Shown piece after piece: positions 37,557 through 46,600 of a DNA stretch of 64,000 nt. The notes beneath the pieces were generated by a model. The model made no database searches. It saw only the letters and a list, made by a program, of their open reading frames with translations, and was not told where the DNA came from. The first letter of the stretch is position 1; each line of letters opens with the position of its first letter. The DNA lies in assembly GCF_002564105.1 (NCBI RefSeq), contig NZ_PDBX01000001.1, forward strand, positions 2,852,001 through 2,916,000. Reading direction: 5' to 3'. The translations under genes and the position numbers were made by a program. The stretch comes from Collimonas sp. PA-H2 (GTDB taxonomy: Bacteria > Pseudomonadota > Gammaproteobacteria > Burkholderiales > Burkholderiaceae_D).

Positions 37557-37874
37557 CTACAGCTTTCAGCGTAAGCAGCGTAAGTTTAAATTAAGGCCGT
37601 GTTGGCTTGTTGGAATTGCAATTCCCACGCCTGAAAGGCTTGCTCGTCTCGCTGGCGGGGCGAATAGCCCGGCGTCAGCCCTGTGCGGCGATACCATATC
37701 AAACGGATCAACCTGACACTATATCAGGGTCGGGATTTTTAAGTTTGTTCGGCCTGTGCTGTCCGGCTAATGCTTGCGCGGCTGCTACGCTCAGCTCTTG
37801 CTAGCCATATCCCTTTTTATTCGCGTCCGCGAGAGCCTTTGCTCGAATGTTCTTTACCGCGTATCCGTAACGTT
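37557..37874. other. gene-free stretch upstream of uvrA
   Basis: No coding frame supported on either strand. It contains a perfect 14-bp palindrome GGAATTGCAATTCC (37612-37625) and a smaller CCTGA/TCAGG pair (37712-37716 and 37724-37728). These may belong to the uvrA promoter; I could not assign a regulator. Confidence 0.4.
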
Positions 37875-37894
37875 TTGGACTGACCTCAGTCCAA
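37875..37894. promoter_or_regulatory. perfect 9-bp inverted repeat upstream of the TetR gene
   Basis: TTGGACTGA and TCAGTCCAA flank a two-base CC centre. It is 12 bp upstream of the tandem TetR operators and 43 bp before the start codon, in the position of an upstream operator or -35 region. Confidence 0.5.
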
Positions 37895-37906
37895 CCGAAG
37901 TTTGAC

Positions 37907-37938
37907 TGAAACGATTGTTTCATGTAACGTTCGTTTCA
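37907..37938 (+). promoter_or_regulatory. two adjacent 16-bp operators abutting the TetR start codon
   Basis: TGAAACGATTGTTTCA (37907-37922) is a perfect 6-4-6 palindrome. The directly adjoining TGTAACGTTCGTTTCA (37923-37938) has one mismatch in its arms and the same spacing. The second runs into the A of the ATG at 37938. A TTGACT (37902-37907) 17 bp before TAACGT would place a transcription start at or next to the ATG, so the tetR mRNA may be leaderless and self-repressed. Confidence 0.6.
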
Positions 37939-38585
37939 TGAATTCCCGAAAAGACGAATTACTCAATGCCACAATCGACTATCTCGCTCAACATGGCGTA
38001 GCCGATCTCACGCTACGCCCGTTGTCGGCGGCCATTGGGACCAGCGCAAGGCTCATTATTTTTCATTTCAAGTCCAAGGAAGATTTGCTCATGGAAGTGA
38101 TGATTGCGGTCCAGGCAAGGTTACGCAATTCGCTCACCAGCATTTCGCTCGAAGACGCTGCTGCCAAGCAAATTTCTCCAATGAAGCTGTTTTGGAACTG
38201 GGCGATAAAAAAATCGAATTTTCCGTATTTAAGATTGCTATACGAGATGCATTTCATCGCGATCCAGAATCGCGAGGTCTATCAGCGATTCCTTGATCAC
38301 ACAAGCTTTAGCTGGCTGGAAATTATTCAGGGCTATTTGCCAGTCGAGATGCGATCGAAGGCAGTCGCCACATTATGTGGAGCCGTATTTGAAGGTCTTG
38401 TCATCGAGTTGTTGAGCACGGAAGACGTCGATCGCACCACAAAAGCCCTGGACCACTTCATTGAAATGCTTCGCCATGAATGGGGGCATATCAAAGAAAA
38501 CCCCGTGGAAAAGAAGACTGCCCAGTCTGCAAGGAAGTCCGCCAAGTCGGCTGCGAAGTCATCGACAAAGCGCAAGGTGAGCTAA
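37938..38585 (+). CDS. TetR/AcrR family transcriptional regulator
   Basis: A 215-residue one-component repressor. Residues about 1-50 are the helix-turn-helix domain (RKDELLNATIDYLAQHGVAD then LTLRPLSAAIGTSARLIIFHF, with the terminal FKSKEDLL). A helical ligand domain follows, and the last 30 residues are a Lys/Ser/Ala-rich basic tail (KKTAQSARKSAKSAAKSSTK) that is unusual for the family and may bind DNA non-specifically. The ATG at 37938 is used, since upstream in-frame starts lie in the operator zone. The CPBP gene follows after 53 bp and is probably regulated with it. Base composition is A/T-richer than flanking core genes. Confidence 0.85.
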   Translation: MNSRKDELLNATIDYLAQHGVADLTLRPLSAAIGTSARLIIFHFKSKEDLLMEVMIAVQARLRNSLTSISLEDAAAKQISPMKLFWNWAIKKSNFPYLRLLYEMHFIAIQNREVYQRFLDHTSFSWLEIIQGYLPVEMRSKAVATLCGAVFEGLVIELLSTEDVDRTTKALDHFIEMLRHEWGHIKENPVEKKTAQSARKSAKSAAKSSTKRKVS

Positions 38586-38638
38586 TCAAGATTCCATGAA
38601 ATAGACCAACATAGTTGCCAAATACAGGGGAACTGGCG

Positions 38639-39283
38639 ATGAGCATTTTAGAATCACGGCGCGCAGCCGTATCCATGGCAGGAGTATTGCTGGTGCTGAT
38701 TGCCGCAAGCCTGCCTTATGCAAAATGGGTGGACGAATTTCAAAGCGTGACCCATTTGATTTTTCACGAGTTGATCTGGTGGGGAATTGTTTTTCTGGTT
38801 TTGGCATATGTACACTTTGTCGAGAAGAGGCCGCTCGCTTCGATTGGATTGCGCGCGCCAAAATGGACAGATTTACCGACCGCCGTTGTTTTTGGGATTG
38901 TTACGCTGGCTGGGCTGATAGCTATCATTAATATTGGCTTGCCTGCGCTCGGGCTGCAGCTTAATGGGGAGAACGTGTCGCAAATAAGCAATACTCCATT
39001 CTGGTGGAGGGTAATTTCTGTTGTCAGGGCGGCGGCTTCCGAGGAAATGCTATTTCGCGGATACGCAATTGAACGCATTCAGGAGCTTACGAAAAGCAAG
39101 ATGGCGGCAGCAATTATTACTTGCATCGTTTTTACTTTGGCCCACGTTGGCCCATGGGGTTGGTCGCATATTCTTGTTGCGGGGTTCGGCGGTATTGCAT
39201 TCACCCTCTTGTATCTGTGGAAAAGAAACCTTTGCTTGAATGTCATTGCACATTTTATGGTCGACGCTGCTGCGTTTCTTTGA
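38639..39283 (+). CDS. CPBP-family intramembrane metalloprotease (Abi/CaaX type)
   Basis: A 214-residue multi-helix membrane protein with the CPBP catalytic motifs: EExxxR in SEEMLFRGY, the FxxxH-like TLAHVGPWGW, and HxxxD/N in AHFMVDAA. Bacterial members are implicated in bacteriocin self-immunity, membrane-protein cleavage or stress, mostly unproven. ATG 38639 follows AGGGG at 38626-38630; the alternative ATG 38615 adds eight residues. It forms a pair with the upstream TetR gene and lies in a lower-GC insertion between uvrA and the MFS-ssb pair. Confidence 0.82.
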   Translation: MSILESRRAAVSMAGVLLVLIAASLPYAKWVDEFQSVTHLIFHELIWWGIVFLVLAYVHFVEKRPLASIGLRAPKWTDLPTAVVFGIVTLAGLIAIINIGLPALGLQLNGENVSQISNTPFWWRVISVVRAAASEEMLFRGYAIERIQELTKSKMAAAIITCIVFTLAHVGPWGWSHILVAGFGGIAFTLLYLWKRNLCLNVIAHFMVDAAAFL

Positions 39284-39515
39284 AGTCAAATCGTGCTGCC
39301 CCGTGTTGCCTGTTTCTGCCAGATTGCGCACGCGCACGCCCTAATATCAAGACCTTCTCGCTACCCTGGCGCTTGCATCCAGCCGTCGAGACCATCCTGA
39401 TTTCAATCTTTGCAAAAACCCGACGCGTAGGACATGGCTGCGGATGCCAGAGCCGCCACGGCTCATACGGAGCTGCGGCGGCGCTGTACAACACACTAGC
39501 TAAAACGACGGACGA

Positions 39516-41441
39516 TCAACGCGCGAAATCCGCGGTGTTGGCAACGAAGGCATTCAGGTTGCCGATGTTCAGGCTGCCGAAGCCGGTCACTGCATCCCAG
39601 CCCTTGCCAGCCTTGTAGCCGTAGGAGCTGCTGTAGCCGTTGGTGCCGGAAGTCACGTCATGCAACAGCGAGGCGTTGGCTGCCAGCGGGAAGTACTTGT
39701 AGAAGCTGGCGGCAGGGAAGCCCAGGCCGTTGGAATTGGCCGATTGCAGGCGCGCCCACACGCCGGTGAAGATCGGCGCCGCCAGGCTGGTGCCGCCAAC
39801 CGTGTTGAGGTAGCCGTTCTGGTCGGTGGTGCTGCCGTTGATGACCAGGTTGGCGCCGCTGGCGCTGGCGGCGTCGAAGGCGATGTCCGGCAAGCCGCGG
39901 GTAGTCTTGCCTGCTGCAATCACGCCGGACTGGTAGCTCGGTGCCGCTTCGAATTTGCTGTAGCCGCCGCCGGTGGCCCAGATGCGCTTGGTGTTGTCGA
40001 CATCGCCGGCAGCGTCGTACTGGCCGATCGTCCGCAAGCCTTCATTCCACACGGTTTCGCTGCTGTAGGAGCCGGCGTTGGTGTACAGGGTGGTGCCGCC
40101 GACGGCAATCACGTAAGGCGAGCTGGCCGGTTCGCTGACGTCATAGGTCGATTTGTTTTTCGGCACGCCAGGCGAACCGGAAATCGAACTGACCTGGCAG
40201 TTATAGGCGCCGGCATCGCCGGTCGATACGGAGAAGGTCTGGCCTTGCGCAACTGCCTGCTTGAAAATGTTGTCGTCGGCTGCTTGGGTGCCGTCGCTGT
40301 TGGCTGCTGCTTCGCAAGCACCCAGCGAGACGTTGATGACCTTGGCCAGGTTGTCGGACACAGCCTGGTTGTAGGAAGCGGTGATGCTGCTGAACTGCAT
40401 GTCTGGCGACGCGTAGAAAATCAGCTGTTGCACCGCGCCGCCGGTAGTGCCGGCAATGGTCTGGCTGTCCAGGTTCCACTCGACCATGCCGGAGGTGTCG
40501 CTGTAGTCGCTGCCGTCGGCGCCGGTTTGCACCACGTTGGTGTTGATGGCGGCAAAATTATTGCTGTCGGTGAAGGTGTTCAGGTCAGAGATAGTCTGCG
40601 TCAGGTCGCCTTCGGAAATGATGGCGACGGTGGTGTTCGAGGCGGTCGGCGTGCTGCCTGCGTTATAGATGCCAGGGAATTCCGCCGGGCTGTGCGAAGT
40701 CGCCACTGGCGTGGCGTTGGTGCGGGCCTTGGCTTGCATTGCAGCGCCGGCTTGTGTCTGCGACTGCCTGACAAAGTTGGTATGGGCCAGCTCGACGTTC
40801 TGCAGGCCGAGCACCGAGCCGACGATATGGCCCAGGGCTGCCGGCACTTGGGCGGCGTCGGTATTGGCGAACACCGGGCGGCCCTCTTGCTGGAAGCGTT
40901 TCAGCGAAGTATGGAAACCGGCTTGCACGGTAGCTGCGGTGCCTGAGGCTGACACCAGCTGGCGATTCGGCGAGACTTTGATATTCACAAAGCCGGCCTT
41001 GCGCAAGTGCGCCACTACTGTCGCCGCATCTTTTTCCGTAGGCGCATATTCAGCTTTGAACTGGGCCGGCGTCAGGAACTTGCGGTGAGCCGCGCTGCCT
41101 GGCGTATGCAGGTCCTTCAGGAATTGATCGAGCTTGGCTTCGTTGCGCAGGTTTAGGCTCAGGGTGACACGCACCGGTTCGCCTTGCGCCATTTGTACCG
41201 CGGCTTCTGCCGGTGTCTGCATGCCGGCGTCGACTGCCGTGCTTTTCTGTTTCGCCTGTACTTGCGGCAGGAACGCCTTGGTCTTGGTGGCGACCCAGGT
41301 ATCGTCGGCGGCGGCGTGGGCAAGGCCGGACAAGGATGCAAACGCCAGTGACAGCGCTAATGACAATGCCGAAGCACGGGGAATCGCAAAGCTTGCTGCT
41401 GTTTTTTTCGCTGCTGTTTCCGCTGCTGTTTCCGATTTCAT
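39516..41441 (-). CDS. secreted S53 peptidase (sedolisin/kumamolisin-type) with activation prodomain
   Basis: A 641-residue acid serine-carboxyl peptidase precursor. After a long signal region (LSLALSLAFASLSGLAHA, end near residue 44) comes a pro-kumamolisin domain (about 80-220, with LHTPGSAAHRKFLTPAQF and GFHTSLKRFQQEGRPVFAN). The catalytic domain has the Glu/Asp pair in SGMVEWNLDSQTI, the oxyanion Asp region, the nucleophile in GGTSLAAPIFTGVWA, and a C-terminal calcium site in the TSGTNGYSSSYGYKAGKGWD block. Such enzymes are active at acidic pH outside the cell and are common in bacteria that live on or with fungi. Its leader is strongly structured. Confidence 0.88.
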   Translation of the reverse strand: MKSETAAETAAKKTAASFAIPRASALSLALSLAFASLSGLAHAAADDTWVATKTKAFLPQVQAKQKSTAVDAGMQTPAEAAVQMAQGEPVRVTLSLNLRNEAKLDQFLKDLHTPGSAAHRKFLTPAQFKAEYAPTEKDAATVVAHLRKAGFVNIKVSPNRQLVSASGTAATVQAGFHTSLKRFQQEGRPVFANTDAAQVPAALGHIVGSVLGLQNVELAHTNFVRQSQTQAGAAMQAKARTNATPVATSHSPAEFPGIYNAGSTPTASNTTVAIISEGDLTQTISDLNTFTDSNNFAAINTNVVQTGADGSDYSDTSGMVEWNLDSQTIAGTTGGAVQQLIFYASPDMQFSSITASYNQAVSDNLAKVINVSLGACEAAANSDGTQAADDNIFKQAVAQGQTFSVSTGDAGAYNCQVSSISGSPGVPKNKSTYDVSEPASSPYVIAVGGTTLYTNAGSYSSETVWNEGLRTIGQYDAAGDVDNTKRIWATGGGYSKFEAAPSYQSGVIAAGKTTRGLPDIAFDAASASGANLVINGSTTDQNGYLNTVGGTSLAAPIFTGVWARLQSANSNGLGFPAASFYKYFPLAANASLLHDVTSGTNGYSSSYGYKAGKGWDAVTGFGSLNIGNLNAFVANTADFAR

Positions 41442-42032
41442 ACGCTTATTCCTCTTGAGTAGAACCGATAAGTGATGCCGCAGCCCTGCAAGGCAATCCG
41501 CCTTGCACAGGTTGATCCGGCGCTGGAGTCTGCATCGCCGGCGGCGATGCAGGAGATAACGGACGTCAGTCCGTTAAGGGGTCGGCGGCAGCGTCAACGC
41601 TGCCTGTGCCGGAAAGGGGGAGGTGCTGCCGCAGGGCGACGCTGGCCGCGCGCTGATGGCGATGGCAAGAATATGGAGATGCATCGTTGCGTGAAAATCA
41701 TGGGATTTCCCTCTTGAGGATGAACAACACCGTCGCGGCTCTTATGGAGTCTTACTTGTTATGCCAATCGAGATGGAAAAAGGGGTCATGCTTTTGGGAA
41801 ATATTTGAACCGATCTGTCTAATATTTGTAAGCAAATGTTAGCGCCGGTTTTATTGCCGGCGGAGGCCGTGTTTTGCCGCCCCAAGGTCCGTAGCAAAAC
41901 ATCAAGCTGCATGGCGCAATCAGCGATCCGGCAATCCCGGCGGATCGTGGCCATTCCATTCCCTGCTACTATATTGGGTTTGGATCTTCGTCCTGGCGCC
42001 GCCTCAGCGCCGTCCTCTGGTAATTGCTCAAC
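41442..42032. other. 0.6-kb gap between the S53 peptidase and the MFS gene, with three tandem hairpins
   Basis: No convincing coding frame. Three consecutive perfect hairpins lie at 41530-41552 (CTGCATCGCC/GGCGATGCAG, loop GGC), 41557-41576 (TAACGGAC/GTCCGTTA, loop GTCA) and 41587-41604 (GGCAGCG/CGCTGCC, loop TCAA). They sit 89-163 bases upstream of the peptidase start on its strand, so they may fold in its 5' leader. None is followed by a T-run, arguing against simple terminators. A further CGCCGG/CCGGCG pair lies near 41844-41864. Confidence 0.5.
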
Positions 42033-43274
42033 ATGAATAATCCGTCCTCCCTTCCCGACAGCGACGTCAGCAGCGGCATGAGCCGCGCCGAAGTCAAGGC
42101 GAGCGCCTCGCTGGCCTCGATCTTTGCCTTGCGCATGCTCGGCCTGTTCCTGATCCTGCCGGTCTTTTCGGTGCACGCCAAGACTCTGCCCGGCGGCGAC
42201 AGCGCTGCGCTGGTCGGCCTGGCGATGGGGATCTACGGCCTGGCGCAGTCGTTCGGACAAATCCCGTTCGGCGTCGCCTCGGATAAATACGGCCGTAAGA
42301 AAATCATCGTCATCGGCCTGATCTTGTTTGCGCTGGGATCTTTCATTGCCGCCGCCGCCGGCGATATCTACTGGGTCATCATCGGCCGCGCGATACAGGG
42401 CGCCGGTGCGATCTCGGCTGCGGTGACCGCCTTCATCGCCGATTCCACCCGTGAAGAGCACCGCACTAAGGCCATGGCCATGGTGGGCGGTTCGATCGGC
42501 CTGACTTTCGCCTTGTCGCTGATCATTTCGCCGCTGCTGTATGAATGGATAGGCATGGGCGGCATCTTCGCCATGACCGGCGTGCTGTCATTGGCGGCCA
42601 TAGTCGTGGTGCTGTGGCTGGTGCCGAGCGTGCCGCTGGTCAAGGCTAAGCGTGTGGCCTGGTCGGAAATCCTGCGCAACGGCGAACTGATGCGCCTCAA
42701 CTATGGCGTATTCGCGCTGCACATGACGCAGATGGCGATGTTCGTGGTGATGCCGGCGGCGCTGGTCAAATACGCCGACCTGCCGGTCGCTTCGCACTGG
42801 AAAATCTATCTGCCGGTGGTGCTGGCGTCTTTTGTCCTGATGCTGCCGCCGGTGTTTGCCGGCGAGAAGCAGGGCAAGATGAAACAAGTGATGGTGGCGG
42901 CGGTGGCCTTGTTGTTCATAGTGCAACTCGGCTTGCTGGCGACATTCTCGATGGAAACTATTCGCTGGCAGTGGCTGGTTGTGCTGCTGTTGGGCTTTTT
43001 CATCGCCTTCAACGTGCTGGAGGCCAGCCAGCCGTCGCTGGTGTCGCGCATCGCGCCGCCGGCCGCCAAAGGCGCCGCCCTCGGCGTCTATAACACCATG
43101 CAGGCGCTGGGCCTGTTCGCCGGCGGCGCCATAGGCGGATTGCTTAAACAGCATGCAGGAGCGCCTTCGGTGTTCATTTTAGGAGGGGTAGCGACCCTGT
43201 GCTGGCTTATAATCGCATCCAGCATGAAAAATTTGCCACGCCGCAGCCAGGCGGCCGTTTCAGCGGCAGCATAG
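42033..43274 (+). CDS. MFS transporter (YajR/sugar-drug exporter-like), 12 helices
   Basis: A 413-residue major facilitator with motif A in [17 protein letters not shown] and a motif-C-like [10 protein letters not shown] with SPLLYEW. Twelve membrane segments can be counted. It is upstream of ssb with a 55-bp gap, the position occupied by an MFS gene in many betaproteobacteria and thus core rather than acquired. Substrate unknown. ATG 42033 is used; a TTG at 42024 is also in frame. The C-terminus [14 protein letters not shown] is cytoplasmic. Confidence 0.88.
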   Translation: MNNPSSLPDSDVSSGMSRAEVKASASLASIFALRMLGLFLILPVFSVHAKTLPGGDSAALVGLAMGIYGLAQSFGQIPFGVASDKYGRKKIIVIGLILFALGSFIAAAAGDIYWVIIGRAIQGAGAISAAVTAFIADSTREEHRTKAMAMVGGSIGLTFALSLIISPLLYEWIGMGGIFAMTGVLSLAAIVVVLWLVPSVPLVKAKRVAWSEILRNGELMRLNYGVFALHMTQMAMFVVMPAALVKYADLPVASHWKIYLPVVLASFVLMLPPVFAGEKQGKMKQVMVAAVALLFIVQLGLLATFSMETIRWQWLVVLLLGFFIAFNVLEASQPSLVSRIAPPAAKGAALGVYNTMQALGLFAGGAIGGLLKQHAGAPSVFILGGVATLCWLIIASSMKNLPRRSQAAVSAAA

Positions 43275-43329
43275 ATTTCAAGGCATTGTTCAACGCATTT
43301 ATCAAGATATTCGTAATCAGGAGAGAATC

Positions 43330-43827
43330 ATGGCATCGGTCAATAAAGTCATCATCGTCGGCAATCTCGGCCGCGACCCGGAAACGCGCTACATGCCAAA
43401 CGGCGAAGCAGTCACCAACATTGCCGTTGCCACCACGGAAAGCTGGAAAGACAAGAACAGCGGCGAGAAAAAAGAATTAACCGAGTGGCACCGCATCACC
43501 TTCTACCGCAAGCTGGCGGAAATCGCCGGCCAGTACCTGAAGAAGGGTTCGCAGATCTATGTCGAAGGCCGCCTGCAGACCCGCAAATGGCAAGACAAGG
43601 ACGGCGCCGAGCGCTACACCACTGAAATCATCGCCGACACCATGCAGATGCTCGGCAGCCGCCAAGGCCAGGGCGGCAGTGCGCCTATGGATGACGGCGG
43701 CTACAGCAGCGCGCCGCCGGCACGCCAGAACACCGGCAGCGCACCGGCAGCGGCAGCTTCCCGTCCGGCGCCTGCTTCGCGTCCGGCGCCGAATTTCTCG
43801 GATATGGATGACGATATTCCGTTCTAA
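43330..43827 (+). CDS. ssb: single-stranded DNA-binding protein
   Basis: A 165-residue homotetrameric SSB. The N-terminal OB fold ([20 protein letters not shown] then [20 protein letters not shown] and [16 protein letters not shown]) covers residues 1-110. A Gly/Pro/Ala/Ser-rich linker follows (about 115-157), ending in the acidic interaction tip DMDDDIPF that recruits repair and replication partners. A strong terminator lies downstream. The order MFS-ssb is conserved, normally with uvrA next to it. Confidence 0.97.
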   Translation: MASVNKVIIVGNLGRDPETRYMPNGEAVTNIAVATTESWKDKNSGEKKELTEWHRITFYRKLAEIAGQYLKKGSQIYVEGRLQTRKWQDKDGAERYTTEIIADTMQMLGSRQGQGGSAPMDDGGYSSAPPARQNTGSAPAAAASRPAPASRPAPNFSDMDDDIPF

Positions 43828-43858
43828 CCGGAACCATTAATTCAGTTGTAAACAAAAG

Positions 43859-43911
43859 CCGGAAAGTTTGCATGTAATCAATACCTTACATGCGGATTTT
43901 CCGGTTTTTTT
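43859..43911 (+). terminator. intrinsic terminator of ssb
   Basis: CCGGAAA (43859-43865) pairs with TTTCCGG (43898-43904), and GCATGTAA (43870-43877) with TTACATGC (43886-43893), separated by a 4x4 internal loop. Seven T (43905-43911) follow. Confidence 0.9.
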
Positions 43912-44033
43912 ATTGCCCGAAATTTTACCTGGCAGGAACCACACTGGTTTTGTAAAGTAATGCCTTGGTAGTTATTGTTGTGTAATGGCTACCCTGCTCA
44001 TTAATGATCAATGCGTGTACCGTCCGCAGAAAA

Positions 44034-44399
44034 TTACGTGGGAGCGGTATCGAGAAAGACGTAGAGCGCAGCGATTTTTTCATCGCGAACGATGACGACA
44101 TCCCAGCCCGTGTAGTCCGGGGCTTCGCCGCGCGGGCCGGAACCCCAGGCGATGCGCGCGGCGTTGCCGAGAATTTGCGGTTTGCTGTGCGGTGTGTAGA
44201 CGAAATGCGGATGCGTCGCGCGCAGGTCGCCAGAGAACTTGTCGAGCGCGTCCTGCCCGGCAATGGCGCCCATCGGGGTGTAGACCATGCAGTCTTCGGT
44301 GTAAAGCTCTTCGATCGCTGCGCGACGGCGCGTTGCATCGCCTTCGCCGAAGACTTCTTGGAGGTTGCGAAACAGCAGTTCGCTGATACGGTCTGTCAT
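44034..44399 (-). CDS. SnoaL-like / NTF2-fold nuclear transport factor 2 family protein
   Basis: A 121-residue cytosolic cone-fold protein. MTDRISELLFRNLQEVFGEG and IEELYTEDCMVYTPMG with the later DKFSGDLRATHPHFVYTP are typical of the small SnoaL/DUF4440-like family, which includes cyclases, isomerases and binding proteins. The exact reaction is unknown. It is the last gene of the SDR-DoxX-GST-SnoaL operon, 116 bp after the GST. Confidence 0.8.
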   Translation of the reverse strand: MTDRISELLFRNLQEVFGEGDATRRRAAIEELYTEDCMVYTPMGAIAGQDALDKFSGDLRATHPHFVYTPHSKPQILGNAARIAWGSGPRGEAPDYTGWDVVIVRDEKIAALYVFLDTAPT

Positions 44400-44515
44400 G
44401 ATACTTCTCCTTCAAATTAAGTTGTGGACCACTTCTGGTCGCAAAGTGTGAAAATTTCGTTTCTGCTCATGTCCTGACACAGGTATGTCTGGACGATGTG
44501 AATCACGCCACCGTG

Positions 44516-45148
44516 TTACTGGGCAAGCGCCAGGGTCTTGGCAATTGCGGCGACCACGGCTGAGCGAGTCGACACGTGGCCATACCAACGCTTCACGCTC
44601 GGAAATTTTTCGAGCGAGGCGCCGATTGCCTGATGGCGCCAAATCCAACCGAAATGGGCGATGTCCGCGATGGTGTATTCGTTGCCGGCAACGTACTTGT
44701 GATGTTCCAGTACGCGATCAAGCACACCGAGCACCCGGTCGACTTCCGCAAGGGCTCGTTCCTTGGCTTCAGCTTTGGGTGCCGACTGGATGGAGACCAG
44801 GAAGGCCTGCAGGAAAGCCGGGCTCAAGCCGGAAGCGTGAAAGAAAAGCTGTTCGAACACCTTTCCGCGGCGGGCTCCTTCGGTTGGCAAAAGTTGCCCG
44901 CTCTTCTCCGCGAGGTAGACGAGGATCGCGGCGGACTCGCTGAGTACCACCTTGTCGTCCCCGGACATGGGGATGCGGTCCACCAGTACGGGGACCTTTG
45001 CGTTGAGATTCATCTCCTTGAACGCATCGGTTTTCTGCTCGCCTTGGCGCAGGTTGACCGGAACCAGTCGATAGTCGAGTCCCATTTCTTCCAGCGCGAT
45101 GGGGACTTTGACGCTATTTGGCGTCGCGAATGCAAAAACTTCAATCAT
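44516..45148 (-). CDS. glutathione S-transferase family protein
   Basis: A 210-residue GST. The thioredoxin-like N-domain (VFAFATPNSVKVPIALEEMG, then KVPVLVD and SESAAILVYLAE for glutathione binding) is followed by the all-helical C-domain (EYTIADIAHFGW). A serine in ATPNS may be the activating residue. ATG 45148 is used because AAGGAG precedes it; an upstream in-frame start at 45253 adds 35 residues overlapping the DoxX gene. It likely conjugates electrophiles within the LysR-controlled operon. Confidence 0.9.
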   Translation of the reverse strand: MIEVFAFATPNSVKVPIALEEMGLDYRLVPVNLRQGEQKTDAFKEMNLNAKVPVLVDRIPMSGDDKVVLSESAAILVYLAEKSGQLLPTEGARRGKVFEQLFFHASGLSPAFLQAFLVSIQSAPKAEAKERALAEVDRVLGVLDRVLEHHKYVAGNEYTIADIAHFGWIWRHQAIGASLEKFPSVKRWYGHVSTRSAVVAAIAKTLALAQ

Positions 45149-45206
45149 GGCAATCTCCTTAAGTTGGGTGGGCAATGGCAGGTATGGCGCGCCGATTGCA
45201 AATGCT

Positions 45207-45644
45207 TCACGACCGACGGCCATCCAGGCTGATGCGGCCACCGCCAAGGGCAATCACGTGCAACAAGCCACCGGCCATCGCGATATTCTTGAAGAAGTGG
45301 ATGAATTGGTTCTGGTCGGCGAGATGGTTGTGGAAGAACACGGCGGTCGCAAGCGTGAACAAGAACATGACGCCGGCGACGATGCGAGTTTTGTAGCCGA
45401 GCAGTAACGTGATGCCACCGACGATTTCGATGAACGCGGCAACGCCTAACGCGATCGCCGGGAGAGGCAAGCCGACCGATTGTATGTAGCCGATGGTCAT
45501 CGCCGGGGCTGCAATCTTCGACAGCCCTGACAGAATGAAGATGGTGCTGATCATCAGGCGTCCGATAGCCGGAACGATACCGTTGAGGGCACTGGGATTG
45601 GACAGAGCAAAGCCTTCTGCCTTTGCGTTAACTTGAGTGTTCAT
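45207..45644 (-). CDS. DoxX family membrane protein
   Basis: A 145-residue inner-membrane protein of four helices (AIGRLMISTIFILSGLSKI, then PLPAIALGVAAFIEIVGGIT and TRIVAGVMFLFTLATAVFFH). A conserved DoxX-type loop QNQFIHFFKNIAMAGG is present. DoxX relatives are tied to quinone-linked redox or glutathione and thiol homeostasis. It is co-directional with the SDR upstream (95-bp gap) and the GST downstream (58-bp gap). Confidence 0.86.
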   Translation of the reverse strand: MNTQVNAKAEGFALSNPSALNGIVPAIGRLMISTIFILSGLSKIAAPAMTIGYIQSVGLPLPAIALGVAAFIEIVGGITLLLGYKTRIVAGVMFLFTLATAVFFHNHLADQNQFIHFFKNIAMAGGLLHVIALGGGRISLDGRRS

Positions 45645-45739
45645 GATTTTTCCTTTGAGGTTAAATTTTTGCGGTGATGTTCAAAAAATGATGTGTCAGG
45701 TGGCCTGCTCCAACTAGAGGCCGGCCACCCGGGGCCTTG

Positions 45740-46495
45740 TTAAACCTGTGCTTGCCCGCCGTCGACGAAGATCTCCGTACCGGCGATGTAGCTCGATTCG
45801 GACGAGGCAAGAAAGGCTGCGACGCTTGCCACTTCTTCGGGGTCGCCTACGCGTCCGAGCGGAACTGTCGTCGCCATGTAGTCGAGCAAACCTTGTTGTT
45901 GTGCTGCGTCAGGACCGGCAAGGTCGACCAGGCCGGGCGTCTTGATCGGGCCGGGGCTGATGACGTTGACGCGAATGCCGCGCGACTTGAGGTCGAGGGT
46001 CCAGCTGCGGGCCAAATTGCGCACCGCCGCCTTCGAGGCGCTGTAGACGCTGAATGCCGGCGTGCCCTTGATGCTGACGTTGGAGCTGGTGAGAATCACC
46101 GATGCGCCATCGACCAGCAGCGGCAGTGCCTTCTGAACAGTGAACAGCACACCCTTCACGTTGCGGTTGAACGTGTCGTCGTATTGTTCTTCGGTAATCG
46201 AACCCAGGGGCAGCATGGAGCCGCCGCCGGCGTTGACGAATAGCACGTCGATGTGACCGGCTTGACCCTTGATGCTCTCGTAGAGGTGATTGAGATCGTT
46301 CAAATTGCCGGAATCCGCTTGGATGCCAGTGGCCTTCAACCCGATCGCTGCAACTGCCTTGTCGAGTTCTGTTTTGCGGCGGCCGGTAATGAAAACCTGT
46401 GCGCCTTCCGTTGCGAAACGCTTGGCCGTGGCCAAACCGATTCCTGAGGTGCCGCCGGTGACAACGGCAATTTTTCCTTCCAGCTTGCGTGACAT
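45740..46495 (-). CDS. short-chain dehydrogenase/reductase (SDR, classical)
   Basis: A 251-residue NAD(P)-dependent oxidoreductase. The cofactor loop [11 protein letters not shown] follows the first strand; Arg-rich GRRKTELD after strand 2 favours [16 protein letters not shown] is the NNAG-type motif, the catalytic Ser sits in [11 protein letters not shown], and the [11 protein letters not shown] motif provides Tyr and Lys. The C-terminus [17 protein letters not shown] is typical. The substrate is unknown. It is first in the operon, divergent from a LysR gene. Confidence 0.92.
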   Translation of the reverse strand: MSRKLEGKIAVVTGGTSGIGLATAKRFATEGAQVFITGRRKTELDKAVAAIGLKATGIQADSGNLNDLNHLYESIKGQAGHIDVLFVNAGGGSMLPLGSITEEQYDDTFNRNVKGVLFTVQKALPLLVDGASVILTSSNVSIKGTPAFSVYSASKAAVRNLARSWTLDLKSRGIRVNVISPGPIKTPGLVDLAGPDAAQQQGLLDYMATTVPLGRVGDPEEVASVAAFLASSESSYIAGTEIFVDGGQAQV

Positions 46496-46600
46496 GAATT
46501 TCTCCTTGATTGGGGTGGTGTGGTGCTACATGACCAATTTATGGCATCATGGAGTTTTTTAAAATAGCAACAATTGAAAACTATCGTTGCAAATTTGTAG
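46496..46600. promoter_or_regulatory. divergent LysR control region
   Basis: The 105-bp region between the SDR and LysR genes contains GCAAC (46567-46571) and GTTGC (46586-46590) separated by 14 bases, an interrupted dyad of the size LysR tetramers use. It probably controls both directions. Confidence 0.5.

Noticed and set aside
41472..41717. 81-codon plus-strand frame upstream of the MFS gene
   Set aside because: No ribosome site; sequence is made of the three hairpins in the peptidase leader.
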